Shown in pieces: positions 1 to 10,461 of a stretch of 36,409 nt of DNA. Position 1 is the first letter of the stretch. Each line of letters opens with the position of its first letter. The notes under the pieces are model-generated. The model worked only from the letters and a program-made list of their open reading frames with translations, had not been told where the DNA came from and did no database searches. This DNA is from an uncultured Pelagibacteraceae bacterium (GTDB lineage Bacteria > Pseudomonadota > Alphaproteobacteria > Pelagibacterales > Pelagibacteraceae), in contig CACBDD010000006.1 in NCBI GenBank assembly GCA_902537905.1, forward strand, positions 1-36,409, read 5' to 3'. Both the position numbers and the translations under genes were made by a program.

Positions 1-110
1 CTCAGCACTATATTGATTTAGCATCAAATTCTTTAAGTGTGTTCAAAGATACTAAAGAAAAAGAAATTCTTAAAAAACTTACATCCTTCAGTTTAGCTAG
101 AAATTTTTAA
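1..110 (+). CDS. C-terminal fragment of a polyprenyl synthetase-like protein (truncated by window start)
   Basis: Open frame from base 3 to TAA at 108-110 translates to QHYIDLASNSLSVFKDTKEKEILKKLTSFSLARNF*, which resembles the C-terminus of trans-isoprenyl diphosphate synthases. Confidence 0.55.
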   Translation, partial: QHYIDLASNSLSVFKDTKEKEILKKLTSFSLARNF

Positions 111-733
111 GGACTTAATAAAGATTTATTCCATAATCCATTCTGGCTTTTTGTATAGAGCAATCTTTCATGAATTCTATTTTCGCCATCTAGCCAAAAT
201 TCTATATTTTGTGGATTTAAATTCCATCCAGACCAGTGTTTTGGTCTAGGAACTTTTGTTTTATCAGAATATTTATTTTTATACACCTTAATTGAATTTA
301 TTAATTCATCTCTATTTTCTAATTTTTGGCTTTGATTTGATGCCCATGCACCTATTCTACTTTCATAAGCTCTCGAAGAATAATACTCATCTGCAACATC
401 ATCCGAAACTAATGATACAGTCCCAGTAATTCTTACTTGTCTTAAAAGACTTTTCCAATGAAAACACATTGAAGCGTTGGGATTTTCCTTTAGTTCATTA
501 CCTTTTCGACTATTTAAATTAGTGTAGAAAACAAATCCATCTTTATTAAAATCCTTGAGGAGTACCATTCTGACGGATGGAACATTATTTTTATTTGAAG
601 TTGCTAGTGCAACTGCATTTGGATCATTTGGTTCAGTTTGTATAGCTTTTTCCATCCATATTTCAAATAACTTTATTGGGTCATCTAAATTCAAAAAGCA
701 GCTATTAATACCAAGTTGGTTTTTTTCATTCAT
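107..733 (-). CDS. pdxH: Pyridoxamine 5'-phosphate oxidase
   Basis: 208 aa ORF; PdxH motifs such as VPSVRMVLLKDFNKDGFVFYTNLNSRKG and a C-terminal NIEFWLDGENRIHERLLY region. Confidence 0.93.
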   Translation of the reverse strand: MNEKNQLGINSCFLNLDDPIKLFEIWMEKAIQTEPNDPNAVALATSNKNNVPSVRMVLLKDFNKDGFVFYTNLNSRKGNELKENPNASMCFHWKSLLRQVRITGTVSLVSDDVADEYYSSRAYESRIGAWASNQSQKLENRDELINSIKVYKNKYSDKTKVPRPKHWSGWNLNPQNIEFWLDGENRIHERLLYTKSQNGLWNKSLLSP

Positions 734-766
734 AATTTAAACAAAATAATCTATATAATATAAATA

Positions 767-1849
767 ATGTCATTTAACACATTTGGAAAGCAATTTCGTT
801 TCACAACTTGGGGTGAATCTCACGGTCCTGCTATTGGCTGCATAGTTGATGGTTGTCCTCCAAACATAAATCTAGATGAAAAAGATATTCAATTAGAATT
901 AAACAAAAGAAAACCTGGACAATCAAAATTTACTACACAAAGAAAAGAAGACGATAAAGTCCAAATACTTTCGGGTGTATTTGAAGGAAAAACTACTGGT
1001 ACACCAATTTCTCTAATTATTTATAATAAAGACATGAGATCTAAAGATTATGGAAATATTAAAGATAAATTTAGACCAGGTCATGCAGACTTTACCTATT
1101 TCAAAAAATATGGAATTAGAGATTATAGAGGCGGAGGAAGATCTTCAGCTAGAGAGACAGCTTCAAGAGTTGCGGCTGGTGCTATAGCTAAAATAGTTCT
1201 TCAAAAAAAATTAGGAAAAAAATATAAAGTTATAGGTGCTGTAACTCAATTAGGTATCCTAGGATGTGATACGTCACAATGGAATGATAAAATTATTTCA
1301 AAAAATCCATTCTTTTGTCCAGACAAATCTATGATTAAATTATGGGAAAAATATTTACTTGGTGTAAGAAAATCAGGGTCATCATGTGGAGCTGTAATAG
1401 AAGTTAGAGCAAGAGGTATTCCTGCGGGTCTTGGTGCGCCTATTTATTCAAAATTAGACTCTGATATTGCATCAGCTTTTATGAGTATTAATGCAGTTAA
1501 AGGGGTAAATGTTGGCGCAGGGATGAATTCTGCACAACTAAGTGGTGAACAAAACTCTGATGAAATATCATCAAAAAATAATAAATTAAAATTTAACTCT
1601 AACAATGCGGGCGGTATCTTAGGAGGAATTTCTTCAGGGCAAGAAATAATAGCATCATTTGCAGTTAAACCGACATCTTCAATTTTAACTACAAGAAAAA
1701 CGATTAATAAGTTTGGAAAAAATACCACAATATCAGTAAAGGGAAGACATGACCCTTGCGTAGGTATAAGAGCTGTTCCAGTTGGAGAGGCTATGATGAA
1801 TTGTGTTTTATTAGATCACTACCTAATGAATCAGGCTCAGTGCGGATAA
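767..1849 (+). CDS. aroC: Chorismate synthase
   Basis: [32 protein letters not shown]..., [19 protein letters not shown], and a C-terminal [19 protein letters not shown] motif. Confidence 0.97.
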   Translation: MSFNTFGKQFRFTTWGESHGPAIGCIVDGCPPNINLDEKDIQLELNKRKPGQSKFTTQRKEDDKVQILSGVFEGKTTGTPISLIIYNKDMRSKDYGNIKDKFRPGHADFTYFKKYGIRDYRGGGRSSARETASRVAAGAIAKIVLQKKLGKKYKVIGAVTQLGILGCDTSQWNDKIISKNPFFCPDKSMIKLWEKYLLGVRKSGSSCGAVIEVRARGIPAGLGAPIYSKLDSDIASAFMSINAVKGVNVGAGMNSAQLSGEQNSDEISSKNNKLKFNSNNAGGILGGISSGQEIIASFAVKPTSSILTTRKTINKFGKNTTISVKGRHDPCVGIRAVPVGEAMMNCVLLDHYLMNQAQCG

Positions 1850-1853
1850 CTAA

Positions 1854-3770
1854 TTAGTTCTTTACTACTCTAATTGAATCCTTGTTAAATAAAACCTCTA
1901 ATACTTTTTTTGAGATTTGAGGACTATTCAGTCCAGCAATATCATACATTTTTTTTGGATTATCTTGCTCTATAAATTTATCTGGAAGAGTCATGGATCT
2001 AAATTTTAAACCTTTATCGAATATTGCTTTTTCGGCTAATAAATTTTTAACATGAGAACCAAATCCCCCTATAGAACCTTCTTCAATTGTAATCATTAAT
2101 TCATGTTCTCTTGCAGATTTTAAAATTAAATCTTCATCTAAAGGTTTAGCAAATCTTGCATCTATAATTGTTGTTGAAATACCCTTTGCTTTCAATTCTT
2201 CTGCTGCTGCTTTGCATTCTTCAAGTCTAGTTCCTAAACTTAGTAAACAAACCTGAGTTCCTTCTTGAATAATTTTTCCTTTACCTATCTCTATTTTTTC
2301 CTCTATTGAAGGAAGTTCAACTCCAATACCTGTTCCCCTTGGATATCTTATTGCACAGGGTTTATCATTTATATCAACTGAAGTATTAATCATTTTTACT
2401 AACTCAGCTTCATCACTAGCTGCCATCACAATAAAATTTGGTAAAGTTGACAAATAAGTAATATCAAAAGACCCTGCGTGCGTTGATCCGTCTGCACCAA
2501 CTAGTCCAGCTCTGTCAATTGCAAACCTTACAGGAAGACTCTGTATTGCTACATCATGCACAACTTGATCATAAGCTCTTTGAAGAAAGGTAGAATAGAT
2601 AGCTGCATAGGGCTTATACCCTTCTGTTGCAAGACCTGCGGCAAAAGTAACAGCATGTTGTTCAGCAATACCAACGTCAAACATTCTTTTTGGAAATTCT
2701 TTACCAAAAATATCCATACCAGTTCCACCTGGCATCGCTGCAGTTATTCCTACAATCTTGCTATCTTTTTTTGCATGTTTAACAAGTGTATTTGCAAATA
2801 CTTTTGTATAAGCTGGTAGATTAGAACCACTCTTTTGTTGCTCTCCAGTTTCAACATTAAATTTTGATACACCATGATAATGATCACTAGCTTTTTCAGC
2901 ATAAGAATATCCTTTTCCTTTTTGAGTTTTAATATGTATCATAATTGGACCTTCATGCTTTGAGTCTCTAGCATTTCTTAAAATAGGAATAAGTGTAAAA
3001 ATATCATGTCCATCTATCGGTCCTGCATAATAAAAACCTAGTGAGCTAAATAGTGTTCCACCTGTAACTGCGGAACGAAAAAAATCTTCTGCCTTACCAG
3101 CTTTAGCGCTGAATCTTTTTGAAAAAGCTGAGGTGATTAATTTTAACGTTTCTCTTAAACTAAAATAAATTTTTCCAGTAAATAACTTTGCTAAATATGT
3201 TCTCATTGCACCTACTGGTTTTGCAATAGACATATCATTATCATTTAATATAACGATCATTTTAGTTTTAGATGCCCCAGCGTTATTCATAGCTTCGTAT
3301 GCCATACCAGCACTAATTGCACCATCCCCAATAACAGCTACCACATTTGAAGATTTATTTTCTAATTTATTTGCTTCAGCCATACCAAGTGCAGATGATA
3401 TAGATGTAGAGCTATGAGCTGCACCAAATGGGTCATATTCACTCTCAGATCTTTTAGTAAAACCTGATAAACCATTGCCTTGTCTTAAAGTTGTAATTTT
3501 TTGTTTTCTTCCTGTTAAAATTTTATGTGGATACGCTTGGTGTCCTACATCCCAAATTAATCTATCTTTAGGTGTGTCAAAAACATAGTGCAAAGCCACA
3601 GTCAATTCAACAACACCTAGGCCTGCACCTAAATGTCCACCAGTTTTAGATACTGCACTGATCATCTCTTCTCTAACTTCATCAGCTACTTTTTGTAAAT
3701 CATTTTCAGGAACTTTTCTTAAATCGGATGGAAAGTTAATATTATTTAAAAATTTGTAATTATTTTTCAT
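1854..3770 (-). CDS. dxs: 1-deoxy-D-xylulose-5-phosphate synthase
   Basis: 638 aa; [59 protein letters not shown] and [15 protein letters not shown]. Confidence 0.97.
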   Translation of the reverse strand: MKNNYKFLNNINFPSDLRKVPENDLQKVADEVREEMISAVSKTGGHLGAGLGVVELTVALHYVFDTPKDRLIWDVGHQAYPHKILTGRKQKITTLRQGNGLSGFTKRSESEYDPFGAAHSSTSISSALGMAEANKLENKSSNVVAVIGDGAISAGMAYEAMNNAGASKTKMIVILNDNDMSIAKPVGAMRTYLAKLFTGKIYFSLRETLKLITSAFSKRFSAKAGKAEDFFRSAVTGGTLFSSLGFYYAGPIDGHDIFTLIPILRNARDSKHEGPIMIHIKTQKGKGYSYAEKASDHYHGVSKFNVETGEQQKSGSNLPAYTKVFANTLVKHAKKDSKIVGITAAMPGGTGMDIFGKEFPKRMFDVGIAEQHAVTFAAGLATEGYKPYAAIYSTFLQRAYDQVVHDVAIQSLPVRFAIDRAGLVGADGSTHAGSFDITYLSTLPNFIVMAASDEAELVKMINTSVDINDKPCAIRYPRGTGIGVELPSIEEKIEIGKGKIIQEGTQVCLLSLGTRLEECKAAAEELKAKGISTTIIDARFAKPLDEDLILKSAREHELMITIEEGSIGGFGSHVKNLLAEKAIFDKGLKFRSMTLPDKFIEQDNPKKMYDIAGLNSPQISKKVLEVLFNKDSIRVVKN

Positions 3771-4639
3771 TTATTTCTATTCAATATAAATTCTAATGTA
3801 TCATTTAATTTTTTTGATTTTGACCCATAAATTTTTAAATTTCTATTAATATTAGAAATAATCTTACCACAATATTTGAGTGAAGCATCATAACCTAGTA
3901 AACTTATAAGTGTAGCTTTTCCTTTTTTTTTATCCTTTTTGGTTTTTTTCCCAGCAGTTTTAGAATTACCTTTAAAGTCTATTAAATCGTCTGCAATTTG
4001 AAAAAGAAGACCAATATCAGAACCAACACTCTCAAAAAATTTGATTTCCTTTACATTTTTCTCTTTAATGATTGCTGGGACCGCACAACAGAAACTAAAA
4101 AGTTTTCCTGTTTTTTTAATCTCCATATCTATAATTTGTTTTTTTGAAACTTTCTTTTTTTCAAAATCTAAATCCAAATATTGACCGCCCGCTATACCCA
4201 AATGTCCTGAACATATAGAAAGTTTATCTACTAATTTAACTTTAATTTTATTGCTCAAATTTAACTTCGGGCTAGTTAAAATTTCAAAAGCCATTGTTAA
4301 TAATGAATTTCCAGCAAGAACAGCTGTCGACTCACCAAATTTAATATGAGCTGATGGCTTGCCTCTTCTGATATTATCATTATCCATGCATGGTAAATCA
4401 TCATGAATAAGAGAATAAGCATGAATACATTCCACAGCAGCTCCTATAGCAATTAATGTTTTATAGTTAATTGAAAATAAAGATCCAATATCAATTAATA
4501 TTTTAGATCTAATTTTTTTTCCTCCAGGAAATAATCCGTACTTCATCGCATAAATTAATTTGGAGTTTCCTTGTTCCTGAATGTATCTTTTCAAGAATAT
4601 ATTAGTATCTTTTGCAATTTTATTAAGTTGATTTTTCAC
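3767..4639 (-). CDS. ispA: Polyprenyl (farnesyl/geranylgeranyl-type) diphosphate synthase
   Basis: First Asp-rich motif in [10 protein letters not shown], second in DDLIDFKGN; sits between dxs and xseB. Confidence 0.88.
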   Translation of the reverse strand: MKNQLNKIAKDTNIFLKRYIQEQGNSKLIYAMKYGLFPGGKKIRSKILIDIGSLFSINYKTLIAIGAAVECIHAYSLIHDDLPCMDNDNIRRGKPSAHIKFGESTAVLAGNSLLTMAFEILTSPKLNLSNKIKVKLVDKLSICSGHLGIAGGQYLDLDFEKKKVSKKQIIDMEIKKTGKLFSFCCAVPAIIKEKNVKEIKFFESVGSDIGLLFQIADDLIDFKGNSKTAGKKTKKDKKKGKATLISLLGYDASLKYCGKIISNINRNLKIYGSKSKKLNDTLEFILNRNK

Positions 4640-4872
4640 TTTCTCTTAATGATTTCCTTAATTTTTTTATTTGTATTTTCGCTAATAGATCTGAAATTTT
4701 TTTGAAATTTTTTTTCAATTAAATTATTTAATTTTAGCAAGTCCTGATAGCTCTCTACAGAATTATCTAAATCATCTTTTTTCTCTAATGACTTTATTAT
4801 TTGATTTGCTTCGTCTGTTAATTCCTCAAGCGTTCTGCTGTCATAATCGAGTGGTAAATTTTTATCTTTCAT
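4636..4872 (-). CDS. xseB: Exodeoxyribonuclease VII small subunit
   Basis: 78 aa; RTLEELTDEANQIIKSLEKKDDLDNSVESYQDLLKLNNLIEK-type XseB pattern; operon xseB-ispA-dxs. Confidence 0.8.
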   Translation of the reverse strand: MKDKNLPLDYDSRTLEELTDEANQIIKSLEKKDDLDNSVESYQDLLKLNNLIEKKFQKNFRSISENTNKKIKEIIKRK

Positions 4873-4892
4873 ATATTAATCATTACTATTAC

Positions 4893-5828
4893 ATGAAAAA
4901 TATTGAATCAAATATCAAAAAAGCAAAAAATTACTTGGATAAAAGTCATTGTGTGGCTGTTCCTACAGAAACTGTTTATGGACTTGCAGGTAACGCTTAC
5001 TCAGACGCCGCTGTTAAAAAGATTTTTAATCTAAAAAGAAGACCTAATAATAATCCATTAATTGTTCACTATTATAATTTAAAAAAAATTTCAGAAGATT
5101 GCGAAATAAATGATAGTTTTATTAAACTCTATAAAAAATTTTCTCCAGGACCTATAACATATGTACTGAAACTTAAAAAAGATTCTAAAATATCAAGGTT
5201 TGTTACTAATAATAAAAAAACAATTGCTATACGATTTCCTAAACATCCTTTATTTAGAAAATTACTTAAAAATTTAGATTATCCAGTTGCAGCACCAAGT
5301 GCTAATATTTCTTCTAGATTAAGCGCAGTAAAAGCAGAAGATGTTAAAGAAGAATTTGGTAGAAAAATAAAATTTATTTTAAATGGTGGTGTTTGCAAAA
5401 TTGGTGTTGAATCTACAATAATAAATACAATAAATAAACCTAGGTTACTTAGATATGGAGGATTGGACCTTTCAAAAATAAAAAAAACTTTAAATCAAAA
5501 AATAATAATTAATATAAATTCAAAAGATAAAATTTCTCCTGGTTTGTTTCCTTTGCACTACTCTCCAGGATTACCTTTAAGAATGAATGCAAAAAAAAAT
5601 AAAAAAAATGAAGCTTTTGTACTTTTAAGAAAAAGAGAAAATGTATCTAAAGATATTTATTATTTAAGCAAAACAAGTAGCTTAAATGAAGCTGCCAAGA
5701 ACCTTTATAGCGTTTTGAGGAAAATAAAAAAAAGTAAATATAAATCAATAGCTATAGAAAAAATACCAAATGAAGGAATTGGAAAAACAATAAATGACAG
5801 ACTCAAGAGAGCATCAAACTTCAAATGA
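4893..5828 (+). CDS. Sua5/YwlC/TsaC-type threonylcarbamoyl-AMP synthase
   Basis: YrdC core (PTETVYGLAGNAYSDAAVKKIFNLKRRPNNNPLIVH, SPGPITYVLK, APSANIS) plus a Sua5 linker and C-terminal domain (SPGLFPLHYSP). The ATG at 4893 is preferred over the ORF-track start at 4788, which would overlap xseB. Confidence 0.9.
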   Translation: MKNIESNIKKAKNYLDKSHCVAVPTETVYGLAGNAYSDAAVKKIFNLKRRPNNNPLIVHYYNLKKISEDCEINDSFIKLYKKFSPGPITYVLKLKKDSKISRFVTNNKKTIAIRFPKHPLFRKLLKNLDYPVAAPSANISSRLSAVKAEDVKEEFGRKIKFILNGGVCKIGVESTIINTINKPRLLRYGGLDLSKIKKTLNQKIIININSKDKISPGLFPLHYSPGLPLRMNAKKNKKNEAFVLLRKRENVSKDIYYLSKTSSLNEAAKNLYSVLRKIKKSKYKSIAIEKIPNEGIGKTINDRLKRASNFK

Positions 5829-6553
5829 AAAACTCAATAGAAGTCATAAATCTATCAAAATCATATAAGACTAAAAAAGCAGTTAATAATATAAATTTTA
5901 AAATTGATGAAAATGAAATAGTGGGACTGTTAGGTCCAAATGGGTGTGGAAAAACAACAACCATTGGAATGATACTAGGATTATTAAAGCCCACGAGTGG
6001 ACAAGTCTTAATTAATGGCAAAAATATTGAAAATAATAAAATTTCAATTCTTCATAAAATGAATTTTATTTCACCTTACATTGAATTACCTAAAAAATTA
6101 ACTGTAAACCAGAATTTAATTGTGTATGGGAAGCTCTATAATATCAAAAATTTGAATGAGAGAATTAATTTTCTTTCAGAAAAATTAAGATTAGGAGATC
6201 TTCTAGATAAAATTACAGGAGAACTATCATCAGGACAAAAAAATAGGGTCAGTCTCGCGAAAGCATTAATTAATGATCCAACTGTGCTACTATTAGATGA
6301 ACCAACTGCTGCTTTAGATCCAGAAACAGCAGATTTTATTAGAACTTTTTTAGAAAAGTTCAAAGAAGAAAAAAAAATATCTGTTTTGTTAGCATCTCAT
6401 AACATGGATGAAGTAAAAAGATTATGTAATTCAGTTATGATGATGAAAGATGGTAATATAGTAGACAGTGGTACTCCAGAAGATTTAATAAAAAAATATG
6501 GACAAAAAAACCTGGAAGAAGTTTTTTTAGAAATTGTTAGAAAAGATAGATGA
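5825..6553 (+). CDS. ABC transporter ATP-binding protein
   Basis: Walker A GPNGCGKTT, signature LSSGQKNRVSLAKAL, Walker B VLLLDEPTAALDP; overlaps the preceding stop by 4 nt (ATGA). Confidence 0.94.
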   Translation: MKNSIEVINLSKSYKTKKAVNNINFKIDENEIVGLLGPNGCGKTTTIGMILGLLKPTSGQVLINGKNIENNKISILHKMNFISPYIELPKKLTVNQNLIVYGKLYNIKNLNERINFLSEKLRLGDLLDKITGELSSGQKNRVSLAKALINDPTVLLLDEPTAALDPETADFIRTFLEKFKEEKKISVLLASHNMDEVKRLCNSVMMMKDGNIVDSGTPEDLIKKYGQKNLEEVFLEIVRKDR

Positions 6554-7341
6554 ATATTACAAGAATATACGGATTATTTTTAAGGCATTTTTATTTAATT
6601 ACTAGGTCATTCCCAAGAATACTTGATTTAATATACTGGCCTTCTATCCAGATAACTCTTTGGGGTTTCATTTCCAATTTTTTTGCAGCACACAGTTCAT
6701 ACTATAGTGGAACTGTAGGAGTTATATTGTCTTGTGCAATTCTTTATGATTTTCTTTTTAGAACAAGTATAGGTTTTAATATGTTATTTTTAGAAGAAAT
6801 TTGGAGCAGGAATTTTACTAATTTATTTATTGCCCCAATGAAAATTAGTGAAATAATTACTGCACTTATAATTACTGCTCTAATACGAGCTTTGATCGGA
6901 TTAATACCAGCAATACTATTAACCTCACCATTATTTGGAATATCTATATTAAACTTGGGATTACCGTTAGCTTTTCTTTTTTTAAGCTTGTATATTTTTG
7001 GTATCACTTTGGGTCTTTTTGTTTCGGCTGGATTGCTAAGATTTGGGCCGTCTTTTGAGAATATTGCCTGGTCTACTATGTTTTTATTGGCACCGTTTGG
7101 TTGTATCTATTATCCAGTTGAAATTTTACCTGAAATATTTCAATCAATAGCATTCGCATTGCCTTTGGTTTATATATTTGAAGAAACCAGAAATATCTTA
7201 GTTAATGGAATTGTTAACTATGAAAATATTCGTATCGCACTTTCACTAAATGCATTTTATTTGACTGCTGCTATAGCAACTTTTTATTTTTCGTTTGATA
7301 AAGCTAGAGAAAAAGGGACATTGATTAATATTGGAGAATAA
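6550..7341 (+). CDS. ABC-2 type transporter permease
   Basis: Hydrophobic 263 aa multi-span protein translationally overlapping the ATP-binding protein; ABC-2/NodJ-like composition. Confidence 0.85.
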   Translation: MNITRIYGLFLRHFYLITRSFPRILDLIYWPSIQITLWGFISNFFAAHSSYYSGTVGVILSCAILYDFLFRTSIGFNMLFLEEIWSRNFTNLFIAPMKISEIITALIITALIRALIGLIPAILLTSPLFGISILNLGLPLAFLFLSLYIFGITLGLFVSAGLLRFGPSFENIAWSTMFLLAPFGCIYYPVEILPEIFQSIAFALPLVYIFEETRNILVNGIVNYENIRIALSLNAFYLTAAIATFYFSFDKAREKGTLINIGE

Positions 7342-7342
7342 A

Positions 7343-7419
7343 TGGTGCGCCTGCAAGGAGTCGAACCCTGAACCTCCAGAGCCGAAATCTGGCGCTCTAT
7401 CCAGTTGAGCTACAAGCGC
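7343..7419 (-). tRNA. tRNA-Arg (anticodon UCG), CCA encoded
   Basis: Reverse complement GCGCTTGTAGCTCAACTGGATAGAGCGCCAGATTTCGGCTCTGGAGGTTCAGGGTTCGACTCCTTGCAGGCGCACCA folds into a full cloverleaf; anticodon loop TTTCGGC. Confidence 0.93.
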
Positions 7420-7442
7420 ATATAGTATTAATATTATATTTT

Positions 7443-8423
7443 ATGGAAAAAAGCATTAATTTTATAGTTGAAGAAGAAGAAAAGAATTTAAGAGTTGATG
7501 TATTAATTAACAAAAGAGACAAAATTATTAGTAGGACTAGAATAAAAAATTTAATTTTAAAAGAAAAATTAAAACTAAATAATGAAATAATTAAAAACCC
7601 ATCAAAAAAAGTATCTTTTGGTGATGTGGTAAATCTTACAATTCCAGAACCAGAAATTGCATCTCTTAAGCCTTATGATTTTAAATTAAATATTGTTTAT
7701 GAAGACAAAGATTTATTAGTAATTAATAAACCTGCAGGCATAATAATGCATCCTGGAGCAGGCAATTATGACAAAACAATCGTAAACGCATTAATGCATT
7801 ACGATAAAGAGTCTTTGTCAAATATTGGTGATGAATTAAGACCTGGGATTGTTCATAGAATTGATAAAAATACCTCAGGTTTAGTTGTGATAGCAAAAAA
7901 TAATGAGACGCATGAAAATTTATCAAAACAATTCAGTAATCACACAATTGTTAGAGAATACCAACTTTTGATATGGGGAAAGCTTAGACCAACTTTTGGA
8001 AGGATAGAAACATTTATTATTCGAAGTTCAAAAAATAGACAGCTTATGGAAGTTAGCCGTTCAAAAGGCAAGAAGGCTATTACAAACTATAAAACAATTG
8101 AAATTTTTGAAAATAAAAAAATTCCAACGTTAAGTTTAGTAGAATGTAAATTAGAAACTGGTAGAACTCATCAAATCAGAGTGCATATGAGTTATAAAGG
8201 TAATAGTTTAGTTGGTGATGATAAATATAAAAAAAAATATAAAAAATTAAAAAATGTAGATTTTGATATTCAAAATTCAATTACAAATTTAAATAGACAA
8301 TTTCTACATGCAAAAACTTTAGGCTTTATTCATCCTAGAACTCAGAAAGAATTGATTTTTAGCTCAATTTTGCCTCAAGAACTAAATAATATTTTAAAAA
8401 TGCTTAGAAATACTGAAGAATAA
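7443..8423 (+). CDS. RluA/RluD-family 23S rRNA pseudouridine synthase
   Basis: N-terminal S4-like domain; catalytic GIVHRIDKNTSGLVVIAK, LETGRTHQIRVHM and LHAKTLGFIHP motifs. Confidence 0.92.
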   Translation: MEKSINFIVEEEEKNLRVDVLINKRDKIISRTRIKNLILKEKLKLNNEIIKNPSKKVSFGDVVNLTIPEPEIASLKPYDFKLNIVYEDKDLLVINKPAGIIMHPGAGNYDKTIVNALMHYDKESLSNIGDELRPGIVHRIDKNTSGLVVIAKNNETHENLSKQFSNHTIVREYQLLIWGKLRPTFGRIETFIIRSSKNRQLMEVSRSKGKKAITNYKTIEIFENKKIPTLSLVECKLETGRTHQIRVHMSYKGNSLVGDDKYKKKYKKLKNVDFDIQNSITNLNRQFLHAKTLGFIHPRTQKELIFSSILPQELNNILKMLRNTEE

Positions 8424-8464
8424 ATTATTGAAAATTAGGTATAATTCACTAAATAAACTCTGCT

Positions 8465-9358
8465 ATGAGTACAACTATGAGCAATAATCTACCAACACTG
8501 TCCAATGAGGGTGGTCTTTCTGCATACTTAGAACAGATCAAAAAATTTCCAATGTTGGCTGCAGAAGAAGAATATATGTTAGCAAAAAATTGGAAAACAA
8601 CGGGAAATATTAAAGCTGCTGAAAAATTAGTAACTAGTCACTTAAGACTAGTTGCAAAAATTGCTATGGGCTACAAAGGCTATGGTTTGCCAATTAATGA
8701 AATGATCTCAGAGGGAAATGTTGGGTTGATGCAGGCTGTTAAAAAATTTGAACCTGAAAAAGGGTTTAGACTTGCAACTTATGCTATGTGGTGGATTAAA
8801 GCATCCATACAAGAATATATTTTAAGATCATGGAGTCTTGTCAAGATTGGAACAACAACTGCTCAAAAGAAATTATTTTTTAATTTAAAGAAAATTAAAA
8901 ATCAAATTTCTCCTGAAACGGAGGGTGATTTAAGGGATGAGCATGTCAACCATATTGCTAATAAGCTTGATGTGAGTAAAGAAGAAGTTGTTTCAATGAA
9001 CAGAAGACTTTCTGGAAAAGAATTTTCTTTAAATGCTCAAGTTGGGGAAGATGGTGACGAATGGCAGGACTGGTTAGTAGATAAAGAGCTTGATCATGAT
9101 TTAAAATTTGCTCATCACGAAGAAATGGAGCAAAGAAAAAATTTATTAAAAGATTCTATTAAAGTGCTTAATGATAGAGAAAGAGAGATTTTGTATTCAA
9201 GAAGATTAAATGAAGATCCAACAACTTTAGAGGATTTAAGCAAAGAATACAACATCAGCAGAGAAAGAGTTAGGCAAATAGAAAATAAAGCTTTTGAAAA
9301 ACTTCAAAAACAGATGCTTCTTTTGGCTAAATCAAAAAATTTATTACCAGTAAATTGA
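8465..9358 (+). CDS. rpoH: RNA polymerase sigma-32 (heat-shock) factor
   Basis: LTSHLRLVAKIAMGYKGYGLPINEMISEGNVGLMQAVKKFEPEKGFRLATYAMWWIKASIQEYILRSWSLVKIGTT; C-terminal ILYSRRL...SKEYNISRERVRQIE. Confidence 0.95.
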   Translation: MSTTMSNNLPTLSNEGGLSAYLEQIKKFPMLAAEEEYMLAKNWKTTGNIKAAEKLVTSHLRLVAKIAMGYKGYGLPINEMISEGNVGLMQAVKKFEPEKGFRLATYAMWWIKASIQEYILRSWSLVKIGTTTAQKKLFFNLKKIKNQISPETEGDLRDEHVNHIANKLDVSKEEVVSMNRRLSGKEFSLNAQVGEDGDEWQDWLVDKELDHDLKFAHHEEMEQRKNLLKDSIKVLNDREREILYSRRLNEDPTTLEDLSKEYNISRERVRQIENKAFEKLQKQMLLLAKSKNLLPVN

Positions 9359-9411
9359 TAAATTTATATAAATTGTATCTACTATAAATTATATTAAGAA
9401 TAGTTAAAACT

Positions 9412-10452
9412 ATGAAATATAGAATAAGTAAATATTTTATTTGGTTTCCAAAAAAAAAAATTTTTTTTAAATTATTTAATTTTTTAAAATTTTTAATATC
9501 AAGAAAAAATAAAAAATTAAATTTAAACTTTCTCCCTGTAACTATGGATATAGAGCCTACAACTGGATGTAATTTTAGATGTACCATGTGTCAAGTATCT
9601 TCTCCAGATTTTGTTTCAAAAAATTTAGATTTTGAAATGTTTAAAAAAATAATCGAGGATAATAATCAACTTTTAAAGATTAAATTACAAGGTATGGGCG
9701 AACCTCTTGTAAATACAAAATTTTTTGACATGGTAGATTTTGCAAGTAAACGAGGAATCGTATCTGAAATAACTACAAACGGTAGTTTATTAAATGAGAC
9801 AAACATAGTTAAATTGTTTAATTCAAATCTTTCAAGAATTACTATTAGCATTGATGGAGCAACATCTGAAACATTTGAAAAAATAAGAGTAAAGTCAAAT
9901 TTTGATCAGGTTGTTAGAAATTGTAAAAATTTGGTAAAACATTTTAAAAAAAAAATAATTAGGCCAGAAATATCTGCTTGGTGCGTTATTCAAAATGATA
10001 ATGTTTCTGAATTCAATAAAATTTATGAATTGTGTAGAGAAATTGGTTTTGATAAATTAACATATCAATTCTATTTATCAGGATGGGGCAAAGATGAATG
10101 GAATAGCATAAATAAAAATAAAAGAATTGATATAAAAAATATAAAAGATCAAATTAAAGAAGTTCAAATAAAAGGATCTAAAGAAGCTATGGAAGTAAAT
10201 ATATTTGACGAAAATCTCTTAAGTTTTTCGAGGCAATGTGTTTGGCCATGGGAAAGTTCATATATTAGTAAAACTGGAGATGTAGTTCCTTGTTGCATAA
10301 TAGGAGATGAAAAAGTTGTTTCATTCGGTAATATCAAAGACAGTTCGTTCAAAGAAATTTGGAACTCTGAAAATTACAAAAATTTTAGAAAAGATATTAA
10401 AACTAATAAAATTCCTGATTATTGTAAAAACTGTTATAAGGAGTTTAACTAA
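9412..10452 (+). CDS. Radical SAM protein with SPASM-like C-terminal cysteine domain
   Basis: EPTTGCNFRCTMC gives a CxxxCxxC [4Fe-4S] motif; C-terminal cysteines CVWPWESSYISKTGDVVPCCIIGD...YCKNC. An ATG at 9544 is an alternative start. Confidence 0.85.
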   Translation: MKYRISKYFIWFPKKKIFFKLFNFLKFLISRKNKKLNLNFLPVTMDIEPTTGCNFRCTMCQVSSPDFVSKNLDFEMFKKIIEDNNQLLKIKLQGMGEPLVNTKFFDMVDFASKRGIVSEITTNGSLLNETNIVKLFNSNLSRITISIDGATSETFEKIRVKSNFDQVVRNCKNLVKHFKKKIIRPEISAWCVIQNDNVSEFNKIYELCREIGFDKLTYQFYLSGWGKDEWNSINKNKRIDIKNIKDQIKEVQIKGSKEAMEVNIFDENLLSFSRQCVWPWESSYISKTGDVVPCCIIGDEKVVSFGNIKDSSFKEIWNSENYKNFRKDIKTNKIPDYCKNCYKEFN

Positions 10453-10461
10453 ATAATTTAT

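Noticed and set aside
555-740. 61 aa plus-strand ORF opposite pdxH
   Set aside because: Antisense to the conserved pdxH N-terminus, no SD or motifs.
4788-4892. 35 aa N-terminal extension of the Sua5/TsaC-type ORF
   Set aside because: Would overlap the divergent xseB gene; the ATG at 4893 gives a family-typical N-terminus.
9327-9587. 86 aa minus-strand ORF across the rpoH/radical SAM junction
   Set aside because: Low-complexity Phe/Leu/Ile/Asn translation produced by A/T runs; overlaps the better-supported radical SAM gene.
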